The notes under the pieces are model-generated. The model saw only the letters and a list, made by a program, of their open reading frames with translations, searched no databases and was not told the DNA's origin. 64,000 bases of DNA from Sphingopyxis sp. TUF1 (GTDB lineage Bacteria > Pseudomonadota > Alphaproteobacteria > Sphingomonadales > Sphingomonadaceae). The stretch covers positions 806,001-870,000 of the forward strand of contig NZ_CP144683.1 in assembly GCF_036687315.1 (NCBI RefSeq), given 5' to 3'. The first letter of the stretch is position 1; the number at the start of each line of letters is the position of its first letter. Below are positions 51,099-59,112 of this stretch, in pieces. Position numbers and translations under genes: made by a program.

Positions 51099-51759
51099 TA
51101 AAAGCTCTCCTACGGCAGTAGATTCCGTTAATCGCGCGCGATTCCGGATTAAAGAGAACTGGTATTATCTCTTCGTCGACGGATGTTTGGCCCAGTTGAC
51201 GACCATAGCCCAATCCCTCCGGCCAAGCGCACCAATCGGGCACTCTTCGTTCTGTGCAGTAAAAGCCATATCGATCTGACTTATTGCCAAATTTTTTCTT
51301 TGCCAATACTGGAGTCCATTTTGCACACCACGGATGGCGGCGCTCTTCAAGAACTAGCCCACTGAACGGCCGCGAGAGTTCCCGGCTGCAGTTGTCACCG
51401 TTAGAGCTATGCCCCGATGCCATGCGTTGACAGAAGCGCTTTTGCGACAACCGTTCAGCTTGCGAGGCGCTTGGGTCATTGTCGTCGTACGGCTGATCCG
51501 TTCTAGCAACGCAGAATGGAACTGAAGGACGGACAGGCACTGATGAAGAAATACAGTGTGTCGCACCATCGACGCCTGTCCGTGAGCACATTTTTTGCCA
51601 ATTGGTCCAGAGCTGACAGCTTGGATTTTTGATGTCAAAACTGGTTAGGGCGGCGTTGGCCGCGACATCAGAATGATAAAAGATTTCGGGATTTTCTCTG
51701 GCCCCTGGCAGGAGGCAGAGAATAACGCTGGACAATATGGCAACCGACCCGATCCTCAT
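51088..51759 (-). CDS. Cysteine-rich exported hypothetical protein
   Basis: Product of 223 residues with a signal-peptide-like start MRIGSVAILSSVILCLLPGA and about ten cysteines spread through the mature part (NPSCQLW, KMCSR, THCISS, PFCVAR, FCQRM, NCSRE, PWCAK, FYCTE, DWCAW, IYCRRR), suggesting disulfides. GGGGG lies six bases before the ATG. Its end overlaps the start of the RTX gene by 11 bases, so the two are translated together. No family is recognised. It could be an inhibitor, chaperone or immunity partner of the RTX protease (inference). Confidence 0.65.
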   Translation of the reverse strand: MRIGSVAILSSVILCLLPGARENPEIFYHSDVAANAALTSFDIKNPSCQLWTNWQKMCSRTGVDGATHCISSSVPVRPSVPFCVARTDQPYDDNDPSASQAERLSQKRFCQRMASGHSSNGDNCSRELSRPFSGLVLEERRHPWCAKWTPVLAKKKFGNKSDRYGFYCTERRVPDWCAWPEGLGYGRQLGQTSVDEEIIPVLFNPESRAINGIYCRRRAFNAR

Positions 51760-52189
51760 CCGATCCCCCGATCCTGCTCAATTTCTTCCAGATACCATAA
51801 TCATATAGCAGCTCAGCAATAACACCACACGTCAGGCGCCCTAGCCACACGCACTCAGGCACCACCCTGCAAAGCATTGCTTGGCATTTAACATATGGAA
51901 TCAGCTAAGACTCCTTGCCCTTGAGCAGCCTAAAATGTCACAGCTCTGCGAACATGCAACTGATATTTTTAGAGCCGAACCGCCGTAGCCTCTCTTCAGA
52001 TCTCTGGTAATTATAATATTAACCGAGATCTCGGATAATTTTTGAAGGCTTTTTTTCCACAAACATGGGGTAATGGAAAAAGTTCTAATAGCGCATCGAA
52101 AACGTTGCAAATTTTGGCATCAGCAATGACGGAAAATGCGTTATTTCGTCAGAAGTGGCAAGAAATAGTAGAAAATTCGCTATATACGG
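51760..52189. other. Intergenic region, AT-richer than surroundings
   Basis: About 430 bases without a supported gene. It must hold the promoter for the cysteine-rich protein and RTX genes unless these are read from further upstream. The base composition is visibly more AT-rich than in the chromosome, as in foreign DNA. Confidence 0.5.
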
Positions 52190-52259
52190 TCAATTATACG
52201 AATAATCACATAGTCCGACCTTCTCTCGAAGATGAACTTTATAGCATACTGCACTGCGC

Positions 52260-52464
52260 GCGATGACTGGTCCGGTTGCATAGTTAGTTGAAGATCGCCT
52301 CCGATGCCAGCCTGGGCGGGAGGCGGAGCGCGGCGGAGCCGAGCGGCCAGGCTGGCATCTTGATCGTTTCCGGAGCTGGTGGTCGATATCCGAGGCTGCT
52401 GTGCGGCCGGAGGCGATTGTAATGATCGCGCCACCAGCCGGTGACGCACCGGACCAGTCATCGC
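52260..52464 (-). mobile_element. IS3-family transposase remnant
   Basis: In the frame beginning near 52444 the minus strand reads CVTGWWRDHYNRLRPHSSLGYRPPAPETIK and on to SEAIFN followed by a TAA. This is the typical C-terminus of an IS3-family OrfB transposase. Only about 50 codons remain. The piece is bracketed by a 17-base inverted repeat, gcgatgactggtccggt (52259-52275) and accggaccagtcatcgc (52448-52464). Confidence 0.85.
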
Positions 52465-52738
52465 GGGCAGTCCATCGACCAATATTAATTGGGATAGTTC
52501 CACGAAAACTTATGACCTGTTGGCCATAATCAAATCCAGAGACGCCCAGCGTTTGATAACTGATCGCATAAAATCCCTGAGATTCCGCTAAACCAGCAGG
52601 CAAAAGGGAAATAGCGTCCTCCCCGACACGGACATGGCCAATGCGCGAATTTATCCCGCCAAGCCCATTTACTCCAGGATCGTATCCTCGATTGTAAGAG
52701 TCCATAGCGAGTAATGACATCAAAACATCTGACTGCAT
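52465..52738 (-). pseudogene. Truncated lipase-like gene fragment
   Basis: The minus strand from the ATG at 52738 reads MQSDVLMSLLAMDSYNRGYDPGVNGLGGINSRIGHVRVGEDAISLL...GFYAISYQTLGVSGFDYGQQVISFRGT, the N-terminus of a class 3 lipase-like domain often found in RTX-associated secreted enzymes. It breaks off after VISFRGT and runs into the IS3 remnant. The serine nucleophile region is missing, so the gene is dead. It starts two bases after the lipoprotein gene, suggesting that a lipase and lipoprotein formed an operon before the insertion. Confidence 0.75.
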
Positions 52739-52740
52739 AT

Positions 52741-53478
52741 TTAAATTCCCTTCATGCCCCGCTGAAGGCCTGAAATCGCTATCCTACTTTCGTATGGAAG
52801 TTTCTGCCAATACGACTGATCTTTAATCATGCTGCCGTTTATCCAGCTAATTTTATTATGCAGTCTTCTTGTGACAGGTGCCTCTGTTAATTGAACCGTG
52901 ATACTATTTATGCTGGCCGGATACCCAAACCCCAATTCAAGTCGATCAGGTTCAACAATCTTCACGCCCGCCGGGTCTTTATTGTCTTCGAAAAGGATCA
53001 TCATCGGGTAGTTATCGACAGATTCTCTGCCGCTTGGGCCGCCCTTTACTGTCCGCGGAATTTGCCGAGGCTGAGCGAGAAACTCGGCACGTCTTCGCCA
53101 TTGCTCGTCTCGATCATGAGAATCTGCCTTAGCTGAGCGCGGCATAACAGGGCTGGACGCTAAGTAGTTAGCCAAATCCGGATCATCCTTGCCCCGCAAA
53201 AGCGCAAACAAGGTCTGCCCATCCGGCATGTCCACCGTGACGGCCTCACCACGCGCATGACATCCTGATCCACCCATGGCAGAGAGTCGAACTATCCCAC
53301 ATTTCACAGCGATCACGCTTGACCCCGTTCGAAGACCCTGCGGCGTTTCGATCTCGATGGTCAGGCGGTAACGGTAGTTGGGGCCTGTTTCGACAACTCC
53401 GCAGGCGCTGAGAACGGTCAATGCTATCGCAAAAAGAAGAGACCGGGGGACGAATGCGCGCCAAAAGCGCCAATTCAT
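52741..53478 (-). CDS. Hypothetical lipoprotein
   Basis: Product of 245 residues. The signal MNWRFWRAFVPRSLLFAIALTVLSAC ends in a lipobox cysteine at about residue 26. The mature part begins GVVETGPNYRYRLTIEIETPQGLRTGSSVIAVKCG, a beta-rich start, and has SGRESVDNYPMMILFEDNKDPAGVKIVEPDRLELGFG in the middle. No known domain name. The next gene on the strand is the lipase fragment, two bases away, so it may once have served as partner or immunity protein of that lipase. The ATG at 53478 was chosen for the signal sequence. Confidence 0.75.
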   Translation of the reverse strand: MNWRFWRAFVPRSLLFAIALTVLSACGVVETGPNYRYRLTIEIETPQGLRTGSSVIAVKCGIVRLSAMGGSGCHARGEAVTVDMPDGQTLFALLRGKDDPDLANYLASSPVMPRSAKADSHDRDEQWRRRAEFLAQPRQIPRTVKGGPSGRESVDNYPMMILFEDNKDPAGVKIVEPDRLELGFGYPASINSITVQLTEAPVTRRLHNKISWINGSMIKDQSYWQKLPYESRIAISGLQRGMKGI

Positions 53479-53751
53479 CTTCTCGCTCCGAGCGCGCCGC
53501 GCTCTCAAAACGATGCCGCCAAAAACAACTTGCGCCTATAGCTTGAGACTCGAAGCGTCATATCCACGACCTCTCCTTTGAGTGACTGACAGATCACCCA
53601 ATTCTTTAATGATCTCTAGATGTAATCATGCCCAGATTGGCGCTTTTTGGCGTTTCCATACAATGGCTGGGGAGAATGGGTGGCTCTTTCAATTTTCTTG
53701 CCCCAGATCGGGGCAGTATCAAGTGGATGCGACCGACCAACCTTCGCGATC

Positions 53752-55221
53752 TCAACGCTCGCGCATCGCCTCGTCGACCGATTGGGCAATCGGAGAAAGT
53801 AGATACTGAATGATCCGCCGGTCGCCGGTCTTTATCTCGGCTTGTACTGCAAGTCCTGGCCCGATCGGCTGGTCGCGCCCGGCGACACGGATGGTACGCT
53901 TCAGCAAACGGATGCGCGTCGTATAGAAGAGCCCCGGCTGAACGACGCGACCGTTGCGGTCACGTTCCTCCGCGGTACCTGGCTCGCTAGTGTCGACCGC
54001 ATCACGGCTGATGCTTTCGACGACGCCCGGCACGATGCCATAATCGGTGAAGGGATATGCTTCGAGCTTGACGCGTACCGGCTGCCCTTCGCGGATGAAC
54101 CCGATGTCCTTGTTCTGAATGCGGGCTTCGACCACTGGAGCAGCGTTGTCGGGCACGATGATCATCAGCGTCTGCGCTGGCTGCACAACTCCGCCGACAG
54201 TCGAGATCGCGAGCTGCTGGATCGTCCCCGATACCGGCGCACGCAACTGAAGATAGGCCTGCCTTCTCTGGGACTTTCTGACCTCCTCCCGGGCCAAGCC
54301 CGCTCGTTCCTGATTCTCGACAAGTTCGGTCGCCGCGGACTTGCCAAAACTCCCTCGCAGCCGCGCGAGCTGCGCGTCGATACTGGCGATCGTCGCGCGG
54401 GCACGAGCGGCATTCGCTTGCTGCACCGTGATGTTCTGGACATGCTCGATCTTGAGCTGCTCATATTCGAGCAGGCGGATCTTCGAGAAATAACCCTTGT
54501 CCGCGAGCTCTCGGCGGGCCGCGAGCTGCTGCTCGACAATCGGCAGGGTTTGCTTGAGTTTCGCTATCTCGGCTTCGACGCCTGCCAGTTCGGCGGCCTT
54601 TTCGGCGCGCTGCTGCATCAGGCTCGCTCGCTCGCCTTCATATTCGGCGATGGCCGAGCGGACATATTGCGCCTGGGTCGAAGCAATGTCGGGCGGCGTG
54701 CCGGTGGGCACGGCAAAGCGCGGCGACCGCCCTTCAAGGTGCCGCAACAACGCCGCGTTTCGCGCGGCATCGACCTCGGCGCCCATCAGGCTCTTGTTCG
54801 CCTGTTCGGCTTCCGCGCCGACTACGGTGGGGTCGAGTTCAACCAGGATTTGACCCGCCTTGACGTGCTGGCCGTTCCTGACATGGATAGCCCGCACATA
54901 GCCGATTTCGATCGGCTGGATTTGCTTGACGTTCCCCGACGGGACGACTTTCCCGCTGGCCGTGGCAACGACATCGACGCGTCCCACGATCGACCAGATC
55001 AGAGCAATGACGATCAAGCCGCACAGCGAGAGCATCAGCCATCGCAGGCCGGGGCTCGGCGGCTTTACCATGATTTCGAGCGCGGCGGGCAGGAACTCAT
55101 GGTCGCTACGCGGACGCGCCTGCCGGTCGGCGTCATTTTGTCGCCGCCAGCTTTCGCGCAGGATCGCCATATGCCGAGCTACATTGGGAAAGCGCTGCGA
55201 CACATTTTCGCGCCAGCTCAT
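53752..55221 (-). CDS. Type I secretion membrane fusion protein, HlyD family
   Basis: Periplasmic adaptor of 489 residues linking an ABC exporter to an outer-membrane channel. A cytoplasmic N-terminus (MSWRENVSQRFPNVARHMAILRESW) is followed by one membrane segment (LRWLMLSLCGLIVIALIWSIV, about 60-80). Then come the lipoyl halves (GKVVPSGNVKQIQPIEIGYVRAIHVRNGQHVKAGQILVELD and LQLRAPVSGTIQQLAI), a long coiled coil (about 160-340) and a C-terminal beta domain. The ATG at 55221 overlaps the ABC gene's stop (ATGA). No TolC-type gene is in the window. Confidence 0.95.
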   Translation of the reverse strand: MSWRENVSQRFPNVARHMAILRESWRRQNDADRQARPRSDHEFLPAALEIMVKPPSPGLRWLMLSLCGLIVIALIWSIVGRVDVVATASGKVVPSGNVKQIQPIEIGYVRAIHVRNGQHVKAGQILVELDPTVVGAEAEQANKSLMGAEVDAARNAALLRHLEGRSPRFAVPTGTPPDIASTQAQYVRSAIAEYEGERASLMQQRAEKAAELAGVEAEIAKLKQTLPIVEQQLAARRELADKGYFSKIRLLEYEQLKIEHVQNITVQQANAARARATIASIDAQLARLRGSFGKSAATELVENQERAGLAREEVRKSQRRQAYLQLRAPVSGTIQQLAISTVGGVVQPAQTLMIIVPDNAAPVVEARIQNKDIGFIREGQPVRVKLEAYPFTDYGIVPGVVESISRDAVDTSEPGTAEERDRNGRVVQPGLFYTTRIRLLKRTIRVAGRDQPIGPGLAVQAEIKTGDRRIIQYLLSPIAQSVDEAMRER

Positions 55222-57401
55222 GCGCCGCCGCCCATCTGTTTGGCGTGGAGCTGCGCATAGCGCCCGCCCGCGCGGAGCAATTCGGCATGGCTGCCCATTT
55301 CGGTGACTTCGCCCGCCTCGACGGTGATGATGCGGTGACACTGGCGCACCGCAGACAGACGGTGGGCGATGATGATGACCGTGCGGCCTTTTGCGATCCG
55401 CGCCAGATTGCGCTGGATAATCTCTTCGCTCTCGGCATCGAGCGCCGAGGTCGCCTCGTCGAGGATCAGGATGCGCGGATCGTTGATCAATGCGCGCGCA
55501 ATCGCCATCCGCTGGCGCTGTCCGCCCGAAAGATTTCCGCCGCGCTCGTCGATCACCGTGTCATAACCATGGTTGAGTTCGAGAATGAACTCGTGCGCAC
55601 CCGCGAGTTTCGCCGCTTCGATCACCGCGTCCATCGGCCGCGTCGGATCGCCAAGCGCGATGTTCTCACGGACCGTTCGATTGAACAGGATATTCTCCTG
55701 GAGCACGACCCCGACCTGCCGTCGCAACCACGGCGGATCGACCAGCGCGAGATCGACCCCGTCGACCAGCACGCGCCCCTGTTCGGGCACATAAAGGCGC
55801 TGCACAAGCTTGGTAAGCGTCGATTTGCCCGAACCCGAAGGGCCGACAATCCCGAGCATTTCTCCCGCCGCGACGTCGAGACTGACCCCGCGCAGCGCCT
55901 CGGGCGCGTCGGCCCTATACCGAAAGCGTACCTTGTCGAAACGGATCGCGCCGTTGATCGGCGGCAGGCTCGCCCGGTTCGGATTATATTCGGGTTCGGC
56001 CGGCGCGTTGAGTACGTCGCCGAGCCGCTCGACCGAAATGCGCACCTGCTGAAAATCCTGCCACAGCTGCGACAGTCGCAGGATCGGCGCCGCGACGCGT
56101 CCGGACAGCATGTTGAACGCAACGAGAGCGCCCACCGTCAGATCGCCTGCAATCACCGCCTTGGCCCCGAAATAAAGAATTGCCACGGTCGTCAGCTTCG
56201 ACACGAGCTGGATCAGGTGACTTCCCCAGTTCGCCAGCTTGGCGACATCGAAGCCGGTGTTCGTATATCCCGCGAACAGCTTTTCCCAGCGGTCGCGCAT
56301 CTGCGGTTCGACCGCCATGGCTTTCAACGTGCCGATCCCTGTCACACTTTCGACAAGGAAAGACTGATTTTCGGCGCCGCGCTGGAATTTCTCTTCCAGC
56401 TTGCTGCGCAGGCTCGGCGAGATCAGCACCGAGATCAATATGTAGCAGGGAATCGAGAGGAGCACGATCAGCGTCAACAGCGGCGAATAGAAGTACATCA
56501 CCGCGAAGAAAACGATCGTGAAGAAGAGATCGATCACGACCGTCACCGCATTGGATGTCAGAAACTCTCGGATACTTTCGAGTTCGCGCACGCGTGCGAT
56601 GCTGTCGCCGACACGTCGCGCTTCGAAATAGGAGAGCGGCAGGTTGAGAAGATGCCGGAACATGCGAGCCGACAATTCGCTGTCGACGCGATTGGTCGTG
56701 TGCGCGAAGAGCCAGTTACGGAGACCGGACATCAGAGTTTCGAAGACGAGCACCGTGGCAAGCCCGAACGCGAGGACGTCGAGCGTCGTCATCGATTGGT
56801 GAACGAGCACCTTGTCGATGACGAGCTGGAAGAAAATCGGCGATACCAGCCCCATCAACTGGAGGAAGAAGGAGGCGATCAGCACGTCGCGTAGCGGCCC
56901 GCGATAGCGAACGAGCGCTGGGATGAACCAGGCGATGTCGAACGGTCGCTTGTCACCGACCATTTTTTCGCGGCTGGTCATCAAGAGAAAACGGCCGGTC
57001 AGGCGCTCGGTCGCCTCGGCATGGTTCCATATTTCCGGCCGCTCGGCATCGCCGCGCTGGACGAGGTATCGCGGGTTGAGGCTTGCATCCTCGATTTTGA
57101 GCAGAATGATCGTTTCGGTGTCGGCCGTTTCCGCAAGAGCCGGCAAAGGCAGTTTTGCGAAGCCCGGCCCTGGCACCTGCCGGATGCGCGCCGACAAACC
57201 GACCTGTTTGGCAATCCGCGCTAGATCTTCGAGCAGGAACGGCGCGTCGCCCCTTCCGCGATCATGGACGATCTGTCCTGCGTCGGCAGGCACGCCGAGA
57301 AACTTTGCGAGCAGAAGAAATGACGCGAGCGACCGATCGATTCGGCCGGGCTCATCGTCTTTTTGGCCATCGGATGACGGCATATCGGCCGCTGAGTGCA
57401 T
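55218..57401 (-). CDS. Type I secretion ABC transporter, HlyB family
   Basis: Inner-membrane exporter of 727 residues, likely for the RTX protein. The first 130 residues are a C39-like domain without a catalytic cysteine (SLASFLLLAKFLGVPADAGQI), so it binds rather than cleaves the substrate, as in HlyB. The membrane domain (about 160-440) precedes an ATPase with Walker A GIVGPSGSGKST, signature NLSGGQRQR, Walker B ILILDEATSALD and H-loop IIAHRLSAV. The ATG at 57401 is the first in frame; another is six codons on. First gene of the minus-strand secretion locus. Confidence 0.96.
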   Translation of the reverse strand: MHSAADMPSSDGQKDDEPGRIDRSLASFLLLAKFLGVPADAGQIVHDRGRGDAPFLLEDLARIAKQVGLSARIRQVPGPGFAKLPLPALAETADTETIILLKIEDASLNPRYLVQRGDAERPEIWNHAEATERLTGRFLLMTSREKMVGDKRPFDIAWFIPALVRYRGPLRDVLIASFFLQLMGLVSPIFFQLVIDKVLVHQSMTTLDVLAFGLATVLVFETLMSGLRNWLFAHTTNRVDSELSARMFRHLLNLPLSYFEARRVGDSIARVRELESIREFLTSNAVTVVIDLFFTIVFFAVMYFYSPLLTLIVLLSIPCYILISVLISPSLRSKLEEKFQRGAENQSFLVESVTGIGTLKAMAVEPQMRDRWEKLFAGYTNTGFDVAKLANWGSHLIQLVSKLTTVAILYFGAKAVIAGDLTVGALVAFNMLSGRVAAPILRLSQLWQDFQQVRISVERLGDVLNAPAEPEYNPNRASLPPINGAIRFDKVRFRYRADAPEALRGVSLDVAAGEMLGIVGPSGSGKSTLTKLVQRLYVPEQGRVLVDGVDLALVDPPWLRRQVGVVLQENILFNRTVRENIALGDPTRPMDAVIEAAKLAGAHEFILELNHGYDTVIDERGGNLSGGQRQRMAIARALINDPRILILDEATSALDAESEEIIQRNLARIAKGRTVIIIAHRLSAVRQCHRIITVEAGEVTEMGSHAELLRAGGRYAQLHAKQMGGGA

Positions 57402-57717
57402 GGGGCGGGGAGAACTCCCGTGAGTTTTCTTATTGTAGTTCGCACGACTATTAGGTCGCGCGGAACGGCACGCAACTCAAAAATCCATTGAAATTAAAAC
57501 CAAATTGGCGGGAATAACTCAGCCAGGGTGAGGTCGAGACTGCCAGTCTCTTCGCGTTGAACGGATCGCGGCTATTGAGACGCTACCAATTGAGCTCCAC
57601 GGCTTGGCCGTCACCCCCATCCTGCCTCTGCCGGCAGAGGTGGCGGGGATTCAGATTGAAACCTCAAGCGAGTTATAACAATGGTGTGCCCGGGAAGGCC
57701 GGGATGACGGAATAGAC
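57402..57717. other. Right-end region of the island
   Basis: About 316 bases without a gene. It includes the presumed promoter of the HlyB gene and, at 57669-57711, the right palindrome arm. A short stretch near 57580-57600 resembles a tRNA D-arm on the minus strand but does not extend into a tRNA. Confidence 0.5.
57669..57711. repeat. Right end of island: palindrome arm (putative attR half-site)
   Basis: Begins CGAGTTATAACAATGGTGTG and ends ggccgggatgacgga. It is the inverse of 29541-29583, matching at 37 of 43 positions. It ends six bases before the stop codon of the S41 peptidase gene. Confidence 0.7.
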
Positions 57718-58824
57718 TTATCGCGCGCCACGCGGCTTCCTCCGCTCCATCGGCCCCTTCGGCATATGCGCATCCGACAGCGTCTTCGCCTCGCCCGGCG
57801 CCACGCCCAGGTCAATTAGCACGCGCTCCAGCGCCTCGGCGGGCGGCACCGCGATGTCGGGCAGCACCCCCTCGCCCTCCCAATCCTTGCCGGTCACGGG
57901 ATCGTAAGTACGCCCCACCGGGATGAACGCGCCATAACCGCCGCCCAGATCCTCGCCGCGCCCGAAATGATTGGCCCCCGCGGTCGGCGCGCCGACCAAT
58001 GTCCCGCGCCGCGTATGCTTCATCGCCAGCGCGAAATGCTCGGCCGCCGACGCGCTCGCGCCCGATGTCAGCACATAGACTTTCGCATCGCGCAGCCGCG
58101 TGTCGGCGTTCGGCGTCGCCCAATGCTCGCGCGCGACCATGCCTGCATCGCCCTTGACCATCCGCATCGAGGGGATGCCGGCGATCGGCGATCCGCCTTC
58201 GGCATCGACCGACGCGCGCGTCGCCATTGTGACGAGCCGCGTTTCCTTTCCGAACAGCCACGGAAAGATGACGTCCATCTGATCGAGCCCGCCGCCATTA
58301 TGCGTGCGGATGTCGAAAATGATCGCTCTAGCATCGGCATGATTGGCCATGAATTTCGCCGTCTCGGCGGTCACTGCCGGGTCCATAGGAAAGACATTGA
58401 AGCGCACGAAGGCGATCCCCGGCGCGATCCAGCCCGCCTGCTCGACCGGCACCTTCGGCGACCGCCGCACCGGTCCGGCACCACCCGGCGTGGGCGCGGC
58501 GCCCGCCGCGGGTTCAGGCAGGCGCAGCCGCAAATGGCCGTCGGGCGCCACGCCGTTGATGTCGGCATCGATGGCGGCGGCCAGCGCCTCGCCCGCAAGC
58601 CCCTTGTAGCGGCCTGCGGCGATCGCAGCGCGCAGGGCAGCGGCGTAACGCGCGCCCGTTTCGGGATAGAGGTAATCGCGTTCGAGCAACGCGGCATAGT
58701 TTTCGGCGACGTCCTCGGCGCGAACCTCGTCTTCGGCGTGCGCAGCGCGCGGCGCGAGCAGCGGCACCGTGGCCAGACCGGCGAGCGCCAGCAGCGCGGG
58801 CACAGCAAGCGAATTTCGTTTCAT
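57718..58824 (-). CDS. S41 family peptidase (C-terminal processing/tail-specific protease-like)
   Basis: Predicted exported serine protease of 368 residues with signal peptide MKRNSLAVPALLALAGLATVPLLAPRAAHAED. The peptidase core has RAIIFDIRTHNGGGLDQM and the nucleophile region KVYVLTSGASASAAEHFALAMKHTRRGTLVGAPTAGA, where the serine after TSGAS corresponds to the catalytic serine. The end has GVLPDIAVPPAEAL. No PDZ domain is obvious, as in interphotoreceptor retinoid-binding-protein-like members. GGAGGTGAGG directly precedes the ATG at 58824, which decides the start. It is the first chromosomal gene beyond the island. Confidence 0.9.
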   Translation of the reverse strand: MKRNSLAVPALLALAGLATVPLLAPRAAHAEDEVRAEDVAENYAALLERDYLYPETGARYAAALRAAIAAGRYKGLAGEALAAAIDADINGVAPDGHLRLRLPEPAAGAAPTPGGAGPVRRSPKVPVEQAGWIAPGIAFVRFNVFPMDPAVTAETAKFMANHADARAIIFDIRTHNGGGLDQMDVIFPWLFGKETRLVTMATRASVDAEGGSPIAGIPSMRMVKGDAGMVAREHWATPNADTRLRDAKVYVLTSGASASAAEHFALAMKHTRRGTLVGAPTAGANHFGRGEDLGGGYGAFIPVGRTYDPVTGKDWEGEGVLPDIAVPPAEALERVLIDLGVAPGEAKTLSDAHMPKGPMERRKPRGAR

Positions 58825-58899
58825 CCTCACCTCCAACCGATCCCCGATCGGACAAGGCGTATCACATCGGCAATACGGATCAACTACATTTGTAGTCGA

Positions 58900-59100
58900 T
58901 TACCCTTTTCGCCGCGCGAGCCAGATCAGCACAATGCCGACCACCGCGGTGACGACGCCGTTGCGCGTCCAGATCGTGTCGCCGAGCATGAAGCTGCTCG
59001 CGGGCCAGCGCACGATGTCGAGCCCCTGCAATGCCCACAGCGTCCCGACAAGCACCAACGCCACACCGACCACCGCCAATATGCCCTTTACCGCTCCCAT
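58900..59100 (-). CDS. Small integral membrane protein
   Basis: Product of 66 residues, MGAVKGILAVVGVALVLVGTLWALQGLDIVRWPASSFMLGDTIWTRNGVVTAVVGIVLIWLARRKG, with two membrane helices. GGGGGGAG is a strong ribosome-binding site. It follows the acyltransferase gene after 12 bases and is probably co-transcribed with it. Similar small proteins with WALQG...F...W are common in sphingomonads; function unknown. Confidence 0.85.
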   Translation of the reverse strand: MGAVKGILAVVGVALVLVGTLWALQGLDIVRWPASSFMLGDTIWTRNGVVTAVVGIVLIWLARRKG

Positions 59101-59112
59101 GGCTTCTCCCCC

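Larger units (their letters stand above)
29541..57711. mobile_element. Mobilizable genomic island inserted in a palindromic repeat
   Basis: The stretch contains a large serine recombinase at its left end, an AlpA-like regulator, ParB-like and MucR regulators, oriT, traC, traD and a TraA relaxase, but no type IV secretion genes. It is therefore mobilizable rather than self-transmissible on this evidence. Both ends are the same 43-base sequence in opposite orientation (29541-29583 and 57669-57711, 37 of 43 matching). Those sequences are arms of a host-type palindrome related to the family E repeat at 24196. Chromosomal genes resume directly outside. Cargo is a type I secretion locus with an RTX protease plus several regulators. 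Exact crossover points are inferred. Confidence 0.75.

Noticed and set aside
57580..57620. Minus-strand sequence AGCTCAATTGGTAGCG resembling a tRNA D-arm near the right end of the island
   Set aside because: No acceptor stem, anticodon loop or T-arm can be assembled around it. It could be a chance match or a very old remnant; I do not call a tRNA or a tRNA attachment site.
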